Below, piece by piece: positions 54,134 to 63,013 of a DNA stretch of 64,000 nt. The translations under genes and the position numbers were made by a program. The notes under the pieces were generated by a model that was not told where the DNA came from, made no database searches, and saw only the letters and a list, made by a program, of their open reading frames with translations. Source of the stretch: Variovorax sp. PAMC26660 (GTDB lineage Bacteria > Pseudomonadota > Gammaproteobacteria > Burkholderiales > Burkholderiaceae_C); assembly GCF_014302995.1 (NCBI RefSeq), contig NZ_CP060295.1, forward strand, positions 3,649,501 through 3,713,500, given 5' to 3'. Positions within the stretch are counted from its first letter, which is position 1, and each line of letters opens with the position of its first letter.

Positions 54134-55331
54134 AGTCAATGCGGTGAAAGCCGCCGTGCCCGTGGCGGAGGGGCCCAGGTTGCACGCGGGGTTCCTCAAG
54201 AACAACCTGCGCGAATACGGCATGCTGATCTCGCTGGTCGCGATCATGGTGCTGTTCCAGGTGCTCACCGACGGCACGCTGCTGCGGCCGCTGAACCTCA
54301 CCAACCTGCTGCTGCAGAACAGCTACGTGGTCATCATGGCGCTGGGCATGCTGCTGGTGATCGTGGCGGGGCATATCGATCTTTCCGTGGGCTCGGTCTG
54401 CGGCTTCATCGGCGCGCTGGCGGCGGTGCTGATGGTCGAGTACGAATGGCACTTCATCCCGACCGCCATCGTGAGCATCGCGGCAGGTGCCCTCATCGGC
54501 GCCGCGCAGGGCTGGTTCGTGGCGTTCCGCAAGATCCCGTCGTTCATCGTCACGCTCGCGGGCATGCTGGTATTCAAGGGGCTCACGTTGGCGTTGCTGG
54601 CGGGGCAGTCGGTGGGGCCGTTCCCGGTCGAGTTCCAGCGCCTGAGTTCGGGCTTCATTCCCGATCCGCTGGGTGGCGAAGCATTGCGCACCACTTCGCT
54701 GGTCGTCGGCGTGCTGGCCGCTGCGGCGCTGGTGTTCTTCAAGCTGCGCGGCCGCGCCAAGCTCGCGGCGCATGGCATGGAGACGGAGCCCTACGCCTTC
54801 TTCCTCGTGAAGAACCTGTTCTTCGCGGCGATCATCCTGTTCTTCAGCTACCTGCTGTCGACCTACAAGGGCCTGCCCAATGTGCTGATCGTGATGGCGG
54901 TGCTGATCGTGGTGTACGACTTCGTCACCAACCGCACCACCATCGGCCGGCGCATCTATGCGCTGGGTGGCAACGAGAAGGCGGCCCGGCTGTCGGGCGT
55001 GAAGACGCAGCGGCTGGCCTTCCTGACCTTCGTGAACATGGGCGCGCTGGCCGCATTGGCGGGCCTCGTGTTCGCGGCCCGGCTCAACACCGCGACACCC
55101 AAGGCGGGCCTGGGCTTCGAGCTCGACGTGATCGCGGCCTGCTTCATCGGCGGTGCCTCGGCCTCGGGCGGCGTGGGCCGCGTGATGGGCGCGGTGATCG
55201 GTGCCTTCATCATGGGCGTGATGAACAACGGCATGTCGATCCTGGGCATCGGCATCGACTACCAGCAGGTCATCAAGGGGCTGGTGCTGCTGGCGGCGGT
55301 GTTCATCGACGTCTACAACAAGAATAAGTAG
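54120..55331 (+). CDS. gguB: Sugar ABC transporter permease GguB
   Basis: 403 residues; the start overlaps gguA by 14 nt. About ten membrane helices with the family motif [20 protein letters not shown], the EAA-like loop [20 protein letters not shown] and a final region [20 protein letters not shown]. Works with GguA and ChvE. The next ATPase gene (YtfR) begins only 12 bp later, so both transporters share one transcript. Confidence 0.95.
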   Translation: MSQPEVNAVKAAVPVAEGPRLHAGFLKNNLREYGMLISLVAIMVLFQVLTDGTLLRPLNLTNLLLQNSYVVIMALGMLLVIVAGHIDLSVGSVCGFIGALAAVLMVEYEWHFIPTAIVSIAAGALIGAAQGWFVAFRKIPSFIVTLAGMLVFKGLTLALLAGQSVGPFPVEFQRLSSGFIPDPLGGEALRTTSLVVGVLAAAALVFFKLRGRAKLAAHGMETEPYAFFLVKNLFFAAIILFFSYLLSTYKGLPNVLIVMAVLIVVYDFVTNRTTIGRRIYALGGNEKAARLSGVKTQRLAFLTFVNMGALAALAGLVFAARLNTATPKAGLGFELDVIAACFIGGASASGGVGRVMGAVIGAFIMGVMNNGMSILGIGIDYQQVIKGLVLLAAVFIDVYNKNK

Positions 55332-55343
55332 GCAAGCACGCGC

Positions 55344-56873
55344 ATGACCGACGACCGCACCGCACCTGCGCCCGTGCTCGAACTGCGTGGCATCCACAAG
55401 CAGTTCAGCGGCATCTCGGTGCTGAACGACGTGCAACTGAAGCTGTACCCCGGCGAGATCCACGCGCTGATGGGGCAGAACGGCGCGGGCAAGTCCACGC
55501 TCATCAAAGTGCTCACGGGTGTGCTGGCGTCCAGCGGTGGCGAGATGTACCTCGACGGCAAGGCGATTCGCCCCGCCTCGCCGCTGGAGGCGCAGAAGCT
55601 GGGCATCAGCACGGTCTACCAGGAGGTGAACCTGTGCCCGAACCTCTCGGTGGCCGAGAACGTGTTCGCCGGGCGCTATCCGCGCTGCGGCATGGCGCAG
55701 GGCTTTCGCATCGACTGGGCGGCGGTGAACCGCCGCGCCGCCGAACTGCTGGCACGCATCGGGCTCGACATCGACGTGACGCGTCTGCTGTCGAGCTATT
55801 CGGTGGCGGTGCAGCAGATGGTGGCGATTGCGCGCGCGCTCGGTGTGTCGGCCAAGGTGCTGATCCTCGATGAGCCGACGTCGAGCCTGGACGATGACGA
55901 GGTGGAAAAGCTGTTCGAGGTGCTGCGGCGTTTGCGCGGCGAAGGGCTGGCCATCGTCTTCGTGACGCACTTTCTCAACCAGATGTACGCGGTGTCGGAT
56001 CGCATCACGGTGCTGCGCAATGGCAACTGGGTCGGGGAGTGGCGCGCGGCGGACCTCGGGCCGCAGGCGCTGATCGCGGCGATGCTGGGGCGCGAACTCG
56101 CGGCGCAATCGGCACGCCCCGCCGCATTGCCTGCTTTTGATGAAGCCGCGCCGGCCTTGCTTCAAGCCGAGGGCTTGGGACAGGCGGGGCAGTTGCAGGC
56201 GACCGACCTGCGTGTGCGTGCCGGCGAGGTCGTCGGTATCGCAGGCCTGTTGGGCGCGGGCCGTACCGAGCTGGCGCGCCTGCTGTTCGGACTCGAAACG
56301 CCCGACCGGGGCGTGCTGAAGATTGACGGGCAGAGCGTGAGTTTCTCGAACCCGGCCGATGCGATCCGCGAAGGCCTGGCGCTGTGTCCCGAGGAGCGCA
56401 AGACCGATGGCATCGTGGCCGAGTTGTCTGTGCGCGAAAACATTGCGCTGGCGCTGCAGGCCCGGCTAGGGACCCGGCATTTCCTGTCACGCGCCGAGCA
56501 GACCGCGCTGGCCGAACGCTTTGTCACTTCGCTCGGCATCAAGACCGCGAGCGTCGAAACACCCATCGGCCTTCTCTCGGGCGGCAACCAGCAGAAGGCC
56601 ATGATCGCGCGCTGGCTCGCGACCGAGCCGCGCTTGCTGATCCTGGACGAACCCACACGCGGCATCGACGTGGCGGCGAAGCAGGAGATCATGGAAGAGA
56701 TCCTGCGGCTCGCGCGGGCCGGTATGGCGGTGATCTTCATTTCGTCGGAAATGAGCGAGGTGGTACGCGTGGCCCATCGCATCGTGGTACTGCGCGACCG
56801 CCAGAAAGTGGGCGAGTTGCCAGGCGGTTCGACCGAAGACGAGGTCTGCGAAATGATCGCGGCAACGGCATGA
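55344..56873 (+). CDS. ytfR: Sugar ABC transporter ATP-binding protein (YtfR-like)
   Basis: 509 residues. Two ATPase halves. Half one: [16 protein letters not shown], signature position SSYSVAVQQM, and VLILDEPTSSLDDDEVEKLF. Half two: [50 protein letters not shown] and [16 protein letters not shown]. It should serve YtfQ with the YtfT/YjfF permeases. The permease genes are separated from it by a 385-bp gap holding repeats. Confidence 0.95.
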   Translation: MTDDRTAPAPVLELRGIHKQFSGISVLNDVQLKLYPGEIHALMGQNGAGKSTLIKVLTGVLASSGGEMYLDGKAIRPASPLEAQKLGISTVYQEVNLCPNLSVAENVFAGRYPRCGMAQGFRIDWAAVNRRAAELLARIGLDIDVTRLLSSYSVAVQQMVAIARALGVSAKVLILDEPTSSLDDDEVEKLFEVLRRLRGEGLAIVFVTHFLNQMYAVSDRITVLRNGNWVGEWRAADLGPQALIAAMLGRELAAQSARPAALPAFDEAAPALLQAEGLGQAGQLQATDLRVRAGEVVGIAGLLGAGRTELARLLFGLETPDRGVLKIDGQSVSFSNPADAIREGLALCPEERKTDGIVAELSVRENIALALQARLGTRHFLSRAEQTALAERFVTSLGIKTASVETPIGLLSGGNQQKAMIARWLATEPRLLILDEPTRGIDVAAKQEIMEEILRLARAGMAVIFISSEMSEVVRVAHRIVVLRDRQKVGELPGGSTEDEVCEMIAATA

Positions 56874-56891
56874 CCCGCTCCCTGTATTTCT

Positions 56892-56912
56892 CCCTCCCCT
56901 CCCGGGGGAGGG
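56892..56912. repeat. Short GC-rich REP-like hairpin
   Basis: CCCTCCCC (56892-56899) pairs with GGGGAGGG (56905-56912), followed by CAGGGGTGGGGG. This is the look of the extragenic palindromes common in Burkholderiales. It lies 19 bp after the ytfR stop and could weaken transcription into ytfT. Confidence 0.6.
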
Positions 56913-56959
56913 CAGGGGTGGGGGCACAGCGGCTTTCACCTTCGCGCAGCCTTGAACGT

Positions 56960-56989
56960 GGGTACGGATACGGGTACGGGTACGGGTTC
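56960..56989. repeat. Hexanucleotide repeat (GGGTAC-like, five units)
   Basis: Five consecutive 6-bp units, three of them GGGTAC and two one base different, lie directly before the large repeat element. Simple sequence of this kind may slip in length between strains. Confidence 0.7.
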
Positions 56990-56990
56990 A

Positions 56991-57231
56991 GTTCAGGGCG
57001 TGCTCACGCCGACACGGTGCTCTTTTTCGCGAATGTCCCCCGCTTCGCTCCTCCTTTATTTCGCGAAAAAGAGCCCCGTATCGACGTGAGCGTTATCAGA
57101 GCACTGGTTGATCGGCGATCACCAGCAGCGTGTCCAGATGCGAATGACACCGGGTGCTCCCCGCAGCGAAATAAAGGAGGAGCGAAGCGGGGGACATTCG
57201 CACAGGGGCGCGCCCGGCTTCATTCGCACGT
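56991..57231. repeat. Dispersed nested inverted-repeat element, copy 2
   Basis: Second copy of the element at 36752-36994, same orientation. A/A' is conserved and perfect (57019-57033 with 57060-57074). B/B' is a perfect 36-bp inverted repeat (57029-57064 with 57166-57201). C/C' (57138-57162 with 57205-57229) has about five mismatches. The element ends 28 bp before the ytfT start and separates ytfR from ytfT, inside what is otherwise one operon. No gene or terminal duplication was recognised. Confidence 0.85.
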
Positions 57232-57258
57232 TGCGCGATGCACGCCGGAGCAAATGAA

Positions 57259-58311
57259 ATGACCGCCTCCAAAACAACAAACATGGCAGCCGCAATGCGA
57301 CAACACCGCCTGCTATGGCCCATCGTCACGCTCCTGTTGCTACTCGCAGTGAACACAGCGTTCAACGCCAGCTTCCTGCACCTCGAATGGCGCGACGGCC
57401 ATCTCTACGGCAGCCTCATCGACATCCTGAACCGCGCGGCACCGCTGGTGCTGGTGTCGCTGGGCATGACGCTGGTGATCGCGACGCGCGGCATCGACAT
57501 CTCGGTGGGCGCTGTGGTGGCGATTGCCGCAGCGTTGGCTGCATGGATGATCGGCGGCTCGGTCGCAAGCGACGTGAGCAGGTTCCCGATGTGGCTGGCC
57601 ATCGTGGCGGCCATTGCCCTCGCGCTGCTGTGCGGCCTGTGGAACGGGCTGCTGGTCGCCAAGGTCGGCATGCAGCCGATCATCGCGACGCTGATCCTCA
57701 TGGTGGCGGGGCGCGGCATCGCGCAGCTCATCGCGGATGGGCAGATCATCACGATCTACTACAAGCCCTTCTTCTTCCTCGGCAGCGGCTATCTGCTGGG
57801 CCTGCCGTTCTCGCTGTTCATCGTGGCGGCGGTGTTCGTGCTGCTGTACCTGGCCATCACGCGCACTGCGCTCGGGTTGTTCATCCAGGCGGTGGGCATC
57901 AATCCGACGGCGGCGCGCGTGGCCGGGGTTCAGGCGCGGCGGCTGGTGGTGGGGGCCTATGCGTTCTGCGGTGCTTGCGCGGGTGTTGCCGGTCTGCTGA
58001 TCAGCTCCAACGTGAAGAGTGCGGACGGCAACAACGCGGGGCAACTGATCGAGCTCGATGCGATCCTCGCGGTCACGCTGGGCGGTACCGCGCTGACCGG
58101 TGGGCGCTTCAGCCTCGTGGGCAGTGTGATCGGGGCGCTGATCATCCAGACGCTGACCTATGCGATCTATTCGCTGGGTGTGCCGCCGGAGATCAACCTC
58201 GTGGTGAAGGCGGGCGTGGTGTTTGCGGTGATGCTGTTGCAGTCGCCGGAGTTTCGGGCCGAGCTTCGGTCGCTGGTGCAGCGGCCCGCGCATGAAGGGG
58301 GACGGGCATGA
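57259..58311 (+). CDS. ytfT: Sugar ABC transporter permease (YtfT-like)
   Basis: 350 residues from ATG 57259 (GGAG eight bases upstream; an earlier ATG at 57238 lies next to the repeat element). About eight to ten helices: LLWPIVTLLLLLAVNTAFNA, VLVSLGMTLVIATRGIDISV, the loop FIQAVGINPTAARVAGVQAR, and AILAVTLGGTALTGGRFSLV. Partner of YjfF, YtfR and YtfQ. The stop overlaps the yjfF start (ATGA). Confidence 0.93.
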   Translation: MTASKTTNMAAAMRQHRLLWPIVTLLLLLAVNTAFNASFLHLEWRDGHLYGSLIDILNRAAPLVLVSLGMTLVIATRGIDISVGAVVAIAAALAAWMIGGSVASDVSRFPMWLAIVAAIALALLCGLWNGLLVAKVGMQPIIATLILMVAGRGIAQLIADGQIITIYYKPFFFLGSGYLLGLPFSLFIVAAVFVLLYLAITRTALGLFIQAVGINPTAARVAGVQARRLVVGAYAFCGACAGVAGLLISSNVKSADGNNAGQLIELDAILAVTLGGTALTGGRFSLVGSVIGALIIQTLTYAIYSLGVPPEINLVVKAGVVFAVMLLQSPEFRAELRSLVQRPAHEGGRA

Positions 58312-59336
58312 GCGCGGTGTTGGATACGGCGCCCTCGTCCCAGCCTGCTTCCGTGCACGGAAGAAGAGGCAAGAAGGGGCTGAACCCGAAGTACCTGCCG
58401 TTGGTGGCGACGATCTCGCTGTTCGTGCTCGTCGCCACGCTCGGCTCGATCTTCTACGAAGGCTTCTTCTCCGCGCAGGTGTTCCTCAATCTGCTGATCG
58501 ACAACGCCTTCCTGATTGTCGTGGCCGTGGGCATGACCTTCGTGATCCTCTCGGGCGGCATCGACCTGTCGGTGGGCTCGGTGATCGCATTGACCACCAT
58601 GGTGTCGGCCTCGCTGGTCGAGAAGCACGGCTGGAGCCCGGCCATCGTGATTCCGCTGGTGCTGCTCATGGGCACGGCCTTCGGTGCGTTCATGGGGCTG
58701 CTCATCGAGCGCTTCCGGTTGCAGCCCTTCATCGTCACGCTGGCGGGCATGTTCCTGGCACGCGGGCTGTGCTACCTCATCAGCATCGACTCGATCAGCA
58801 TCACCAACGAGTTTTATTCGGAGGTCTCGCAGATCCGCATTCCGATCTGGGGCGAGGCTTCGGTGTCGATCAGCGCGGTGATCGCCATCGTGGTGCTGCT
58901 CGCGGCGGTGTTCATCGCGCACTGCACGCCCTTCGGCCGCGCGGTGTACGCCATCGGTGGCAGCGAGCATTCGGCGATGCTGATGGGCCTGCCGGTGCGT
59001 CGCACGCTGATCGGCGTGTACACGCTCTCGGGCTTCTGCTCGGCGCTGGCGGGCGTGATCTTCACCTTCTACATGCTCTCGGGCTACGGCCTGCATGCGG
59101 TGGGGCTGGAGCTGGACGCCATCGCTGCGGTGGTGATCGGCGGCACGCTGCTCACAGGTGGTGTGGGCTACGTGGCGGGCACGCTGTTCGGCGTGCTGAT
59201 GCTCGGGATCATCCAGACGCTGATTTCATTCGACGGCACGCTCAGTTCGTGGTGGACGCGCATCGTGGTCGGCGCGCTGCTTTTCGTGTTCTGCCTGCTG
59301 CAGCGCTTCTTCACTTCGCGCGCACCCCGGCGCTGA
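58308..59336 (+). CDS. yjfF: Sugar ABC transporter permease (YjfF-like)
   Basis: 342 residues. Helices include LVATISLFVLVATLGSIFYE, NAFLIVVAVGMTFVILSGGI plus DLSVGSVIAL, the loop AVYAIGGSEHSAMLMGLPVR, and DAIAAVVIGGTLLTGGVGYV. Second permease half of the YtfQ-type importer. It is followed after 30 bp by the sugar-acid dehydratase, which links uptake and catabolism in one transcript. Confidence 0.93.
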   Translation: MSAVLDTAPSSQPASVHGRRGKKGLNPKYLPLVATISLFVLVATLGSIFYEGFFSAQVFLNLLIDNAFLIVVAVGMTFVILSGGIDLSVGSVIALTTMVSASLVEKHGWSPAIVIPLVLLMGTAFGAFMGLLIERFRLQPFIVTLAGMFLARGLCYLISIDSISITNEFYSEVSQIRIPIWGEASVSISAVIAIVVLLAAVFIAHCTPFGRAVYAIGGSEHSAMLMGLPVRRTLIGVYTLSGFCSALAGVIFTFYMLSGYGLHAVGLELDAIAAVVIGGTLLTGGVGYVAGTLFGVLMLGIIQTLISFDGTLSSWWTRIVVGALLFVFCLLQRFFTSRAPRR

Positions 59337-59366
59337 CTTTCTTTTTTCTTTCCCAGGACACCTCGC

Positions 59367-61115
59367 ATGCCGGACACCCCTCCGAAGAAACTGCGCTCGA
59401 CCGAATGGTTCGGCTCGGCCGACAAGAACGGCTTCATGTACCGAAGCTGGATGAAGAACCAGGGCATTCCGGATCACGAGTTCGACGGCCGGCCGATCAT
59501 CGGCATCTGCAACACTTGGTCGGAGCTGACGCCGTGCAACGCGCACTTTCGCAAGATCGCCGAGCACGTGAAGCGCGGCATCTCGGAGGCGGGCGGATTT
59601 CCGGTCGAATTTCCGGTGTTCTCGAACGGCGAGTCGAACCTGCGGCCGACCGCGATGCTCACGCGCAACCTCGCGAGCATGGACGTGGAAGAAGCGATTC
59701 GCGGCAACCCGGTCGATGCGGTGGTGCTGCTCACGGGCTGCGACAAGACCACGCCTGCGCTGCTGATGGGCGCGGCGAGCTGCGACATCCCGGCCATCGT
59801 GGTAACGGGTGGGCCGATGCTCAACGGCAAGCTCGACGGCAAGGACATCGGCTCGGGCACGGCCGTGTGGCAACTGCACGAATCGCTGAAGGCGGGCGAG
59901 ATCAACCTGCACCAGTTCCTTTCGGCCGAGGGCGGCATGTCGCGTTCGGCAGGCACCTGCAACACGATGGGCACGGCTTCGACCATGGCCTGCATGGCCG
60001 AGGCGCTGGGTACTTCGCTGCCGCACAACGCGGCCATTCCGGCGGTCGATGCGCGTCGCTATGTGCTCGCGCAGATGTCGGGCATGCGCGCGGTGGCGAT
60101 GGCGAAAGAAGGGCTCACGCTGTCGAAGATCCTCACGCGCGAGGCTTTCGAGAACGCCATCCGCGTGAATGCGGCCATCGGCGGATCGACCAATGCGGTG
60201 ATCCATCTGAAGGCGATTGCCGGGCGCATCGGCGTCGAGCTGGAGCTGGAAGACTGGACGCGCATCGGCAGCCACACGCCGACCATCGTGGACCTGATGC
60301 CCTCGGGCCGTTTCCTGATGGAGGAGTTCTATTACGCCGGTGGATTGCCTGCCGTGCTGCGCCGCCTGGGCGAGAACGGCCTGCTGCCGCACCCTGGCGC
60401 GCTCACCGTCAACGGCCACTCGATCTGGGACAACGTGCGCGAGGCGCCGAGCCTGAACGACGAAGTGATCCGTCCGCTGAACAACCCGCTGATAGCAGAT
60501 GGCGGCATCCGCATCCTGCGCGGCAATCTCTCGCCGCGCGGCGCGGTGCTCAAGCCTTCGGCTGCATCGCCCGAGCTGCTCAAGCACCGTGGCCGTGCGG
60601 TGGTGTTCGAGAACCTCGAACACTACAAGGAACGCATCGTCGACGAAGACCTCGACATCGATGCCAGCTCGGTGATGGTGCTGAAGAACTGCGGCCCCAA
60701 GGGCTACCCCGGCATGGCCGAGGTGGGCAACATGGGGCTGCCGCCGAAGCTGCTGCGCCAGGGCGTGAAGGACATGGTGCGCATCTCGGATGCGCGCATG
60801 AGCGGCACGGCCTATGGCACGGTGGTGCTGCACGTCGCGCCGGAGGCGGCCGATGGCGGGCCGCTGGCGGCGGTGCGCGATGGCGACTGGATCGAGCTCG
60901 ATTGCGATGCGGGGCGGCTGCACCTGGACATCAGCGATGAAGAGCTGGCGGCGCGACTGGCCGCGTTGTCCAGCACCGATGCACAGCCGATGAGCACGCG
61001 CGGTGGCGGCTATCAGAAACTGTACGTCAACCATGTGCTGCAAGCCGACGAAGGCTGCGACTTCGACTTTCTCGTCGGCTGCCGCGGCGCCGGCGTTCCC
61101 CGTCACTCACACTGA
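59367..61115 (+). CDS. IlvD/Edd-family sugar-acid dehydratase (probable L-arabinonate dehydratase)
   Basis: 582 residues. Fe-S dehydratase with Cys motifs IGICNTWSELTPCNAHFRKI, LTGCDKTTPALLMGAASCDI and AEGGMSRSAGTCNTMGTAST, and the C-terminal swivelling domain (KNCGPKGYPGMAEVGNMGLP, ISDARMSGTAYGTVVLHVAP). The ELTPCN and CDKTTP forms match pentonate dehydratases better than branched-chain IlvD. With its neighbours it should convert L-arabinonate (or D-fuconate/galactonate) to the 2-keto-3-deoxy acid. Confidence 0.92.
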   Translation: MPDTPPKKLRSTEWFGSADKNGFMYRSWMKNQGIPDHEFDGRPIIGICNTWSELTPCNAHFRKIAEHVKRGISEAGGFPVEFPVFSNGESNLRPTAMLTRNLASMDVEEAIRGNPVDAVVLLTGCDKTTPALLMGAASCDIPAIVVTGGPMLNGKLDGKDIGSGTAVWQLHESLKAGEINLHQFLSAEGGMSRSAGTCNTMGTASTMACMAEALGTSLPHNAAIPAVDARRYVLAQMSGMRAVAMAKEGLTLSKILTREAFENAIRVNAAIGGSTNAVIHLKAIAGRIGVELELEDWTRIGSHTPTIVDLMPSGRFLMEEFYYAGGLPAVLRRLGENGLLPHPGALTVNGHSIWDNVREAPSLNDEVIRPLNNPLIADGGIRILRGNLSPRGAVLKPSAASPELLKHRGRAVVFENLEHYKERIVDEDLDIDASSVMVLKNCGPKGYPGMAEVGNMGLPPKLLRQGVKDMVRISDARMSGTAYGTVVLHVAPEAADGGPLAAVRDGDWIELDCDAGRLHLDISDEELAARLAALSSTDAQPMSTRGGGYQKLYVNHVLQADEGCDFDFLVGCRGAGVPRHSH

Positions 61116-61127
61116 TTCACTGAAGCC

Positions 61128-62045
61128 ATGACACCCAGATACAGAGGCATCTTCCCGGTGGTGCCCACCACTTTCACCGAACAGGGCGCGCTCGACATCG
61201 AGAGCCAGAAGCGCTGCGTCGATTTCATGATCGACGCGGGCTCCGATGGCCTGTGCATCCTCGCGAATTTCTCCGAGCAGTTCGTGTTGTCCGACGAAGA
61301 GCGGGAAGTGCTGACGCGCACGGTGCTCGAACACGTGAAGGGCCGTGTGCCGGTGATTGTGACGACCACGCACTACAGCACGCAGGTCTGTGCCGAGCGC
61401 AGCCGCCGCGCGCAGGGCATGGGCGCGGCGATGTTGATGGTGATGCCGCCGTACCACGGCGCGACCTTCCGCGTGCCGGAGCCGCAGATCTTCGAGTTCT
61501 ATGCGCGGCTGTCGGATGCGGTGGGCATTCCCGTCATGATTCAGGACGCGCCGGCCAGCGGCACGGTGTTGTCGGCACCGTTCCTCGCGCGCATGGCGAA
61601 GGAGATCGAACACGTCGCGTACTTCAAGATCGAAACGGCCGGTGCGGCTGCAAAGCTGCGCGAACTGATCCGTCTGGGCGGCGATGCCATCGAAGGTCCG
61701 TGGGACGGCGAAGAGGCGATCACGCTGATGCCCGACCTCGACGCCGGTGCGACCGGCTCAATGACCGGCGGTGGCTACCCGGACGGCATCCGCCCGATCA
61801 TCGAGGCGCACCGCGCGGGCGACCGCGACAAGGCCTTCGCGCTCTACCAGCAGTGGTTGCCGCTCATCAACTATGAGAACCGGCAAGCGGGTCTGCTGGC
61901 TTGCAAGGCTCTGATGAAGGAGGGCGGTGTGATCGCTTGCGAGGCGCCGCGCCACCCGCTGCCGGCGTTGCACCCCGACACGCGCGCCGGCCTGATCGAA
62001 ACCGCGAAGCGGCTCGATCCGATGGTGCTGCGCTGGGGGAAGTGA
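61128..62045 (+). CDS. DapA-family enzyme, probable L-2-keto-3-deoxyarabonate dehydratase
   Basis: 305 residues. TIM-barrel Schiff-base enzyme: RYRGIFPVVPTTFTEQGALD, GLCILANFSEQFVLSDEERE (where DapA has G-E), MVMPPYHGATFRVPEPQIFE, and the Schiff-base Lys in VAYFKIETAGAAAKLRELIR. In non-phosphorylating L-arabinose catabolism such a protein turns L-2-keto-3-deoxyarabonate into 2-oxoglutarate semialdehyde, the substrate of the aldehyde dehydrogenase at the head of this operon. An aldolase variant producing pyruvate is the alternative. Confidence 0.9.
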   Translation: MTPRYRGIFPVVPTTFTEQGALDIESQKRCVDFMIDAGSDGLCILANFSEQFVLSDEEREVLTRTVLEHVKGRVPVIVTTTHYSTQVCAERSRRAQGMGAAMLMVMPPYHGATFRVPEPQIFEFYARLSDAVGIPVMIQDAPASGTVLSAPFLARMAKEIEHVAYFKIETAGAAAKLRELIRLGGDAIEGPWDGEEAITLMPDLDAGATGSMTGGGYPDGIRPIIEAHRAGDRDKAFALYQQWLPLINYENRQAGLLACKALMKEGGVIACEAPRHPLPALHPDTRAGLIETAKRLDPMVLRWGK

Positions 62046-62058
62046 GGGAAGAGAAAGA

Positions 62059-62074
62059 AAGCCTGTTCAGGCTT
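62059..62074 (-). terminator. Hairpin terminator overlapping the stop codon of the 90-residue gene
   Basis: AAGCCTG and CAGGCTT form a 7-bp stem around two bases. On the minus strand a pyrimidine, T-rich run (TTTCTTTCTCTT) follows. The hairpin includes the TGA stop at 62067-62069. It could also help to stop plus-strand transcription from the sugar operon. Confidence 0.55.
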
Positions 62075-62339
62075 GCGGGGTGCTGACGCTTTTTTCGAGT
62101 TCAGTGACCTGCAACGACAGGTCGAACAGCTTGGACTTGCTGGCGTAATAGCGGTCGAGCCGCCATTCCTTCAGGATGTCCATCGCGAGCTGGAAGCTCT
62201 TGTAGTCGAGGTTGTAGAGCGTGATCAGCTCGAAGCTGCGTTCGGACTCGAGCGCCAACACGAGCTGGGCCAGGATTTTGGCCGATTCGTTGGCCGGGTC
62301 CGTTTCTATGAATCGGCGAGCGACCTTGATGGCATTCAT
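62067..62339 (-). CDS. Small conserved-looking protein of unknown function
   Basis: 90 residues from ATG 62339, starting MNAIKVARRFIETDPANESA. Mostly helical: AKILAQLVLALESERSFELI, YNLDYKSFQLAMDILKEWRL and a C-terminal amphipathic stretch LFDLSLQVTELEKSV that could be a short coiled coil. No signal peptide or membrane segment. No family was recognised. It is convergent with the arabinose operon and followed by a hairpin. Confidence 0.65.
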   Translation of the reverse strand: MNAIKVARRFIETDPANESAKILAQLVLALESERSFELITLYNLDYKSFQLAMDILKEWRLDRYYASKSKLFDLSLQVTELEKSVSTPQA

Positions 62340-62513
62340 GGGGAAGAGTTCCTCGGTTGGCAGGGGACCGAGAACTATAGCTAGCACCGTCTCGGGTTTT
62401 ATGACAGTCGCGTGACAAACGGGGCCATCGCTCCGGGTTTTCCCTTGGCCGCTGCCCGGTCCCCCGGCGCAGCGGCTTTTTCAGCGGCTCATTCGGCTCG
62501 CAGCCGGGCGGGA

Positions 62514-62945
62514 TCAGCGCATGGGTGCAGGCATCCGTCGTTCTTCGGGGGCTGGCATCACGGTCGTGGTGACCGACTCGCGGATCACGCCGCCGCCCAT
62601 CACGCTGCCCTCGACCCGGCTGTCGGTGTTGCCCATGCTGCCGAGCACGCGTGCCTCGCAGGCAGAGCGGTCCGACGGCGGCTGCAGGCTGCAGCGGGAC
62701 AGGGCATTGGCACGGTAGTCGGGGGCGCTGGTCAGGCCGCCACGGGCTGCGGCCTGGCGCGCGGCGCCGGCTTCGCGGATGCAGGCTGCACGGTCCTGCT
62801 GGTTGTGGCCGCAGACCGCGATTTCCCGCTGGTAGGTGCTGTCGGATTCCCCTCGCCGTGGCGTGGCCGCCGAGGCGATGGTGCTGGCCGCCAGCCCGCT
62901 GATGGCCAGCAGGGCGAAGATCATCGAGCGCGCATTGCTTGTCAT
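62514..62945 (-). CDS. Small secreted protein, paralogue 1 (unknown function)
   Basis: 143 residues from ATG 62945. Signal peptide SMIFALLAISGLAASTIASA. The mature part contains YQREIAVCGHNQQDRAACIR, then EAGAARQAAARGGL, four Cys in a C-x9-C ... C-x10-C type layout, and the tail motif SVMGGGVIRESVTT. The neighbouring gene (63014-63427) shares the same plan, so the pair arose by tandem duplication. The four conserved Cys suggest two disulfides in the periplasm. Confidence 0.8.
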   Translation of the reverse strand: MTSNARSMIFALLAISGLAASTIASAATPRRGESDSTYQREIAVCGHNQQDRAACIREAGAARQAAARGGLTSAPDYRANALSRCSLQPPSDRSACEARVLGSMGNTDSRVEGSVMGGGVIRESVTTTVMPAPEERRMPAPMR

Positions 62946-63013
62946 GGAAGGCTCCTTGAAGTGACCGGTAAAAACCTGGGTGTGTTGGACAGGCCGGATT
63001 CGGCCGGGTTCAT

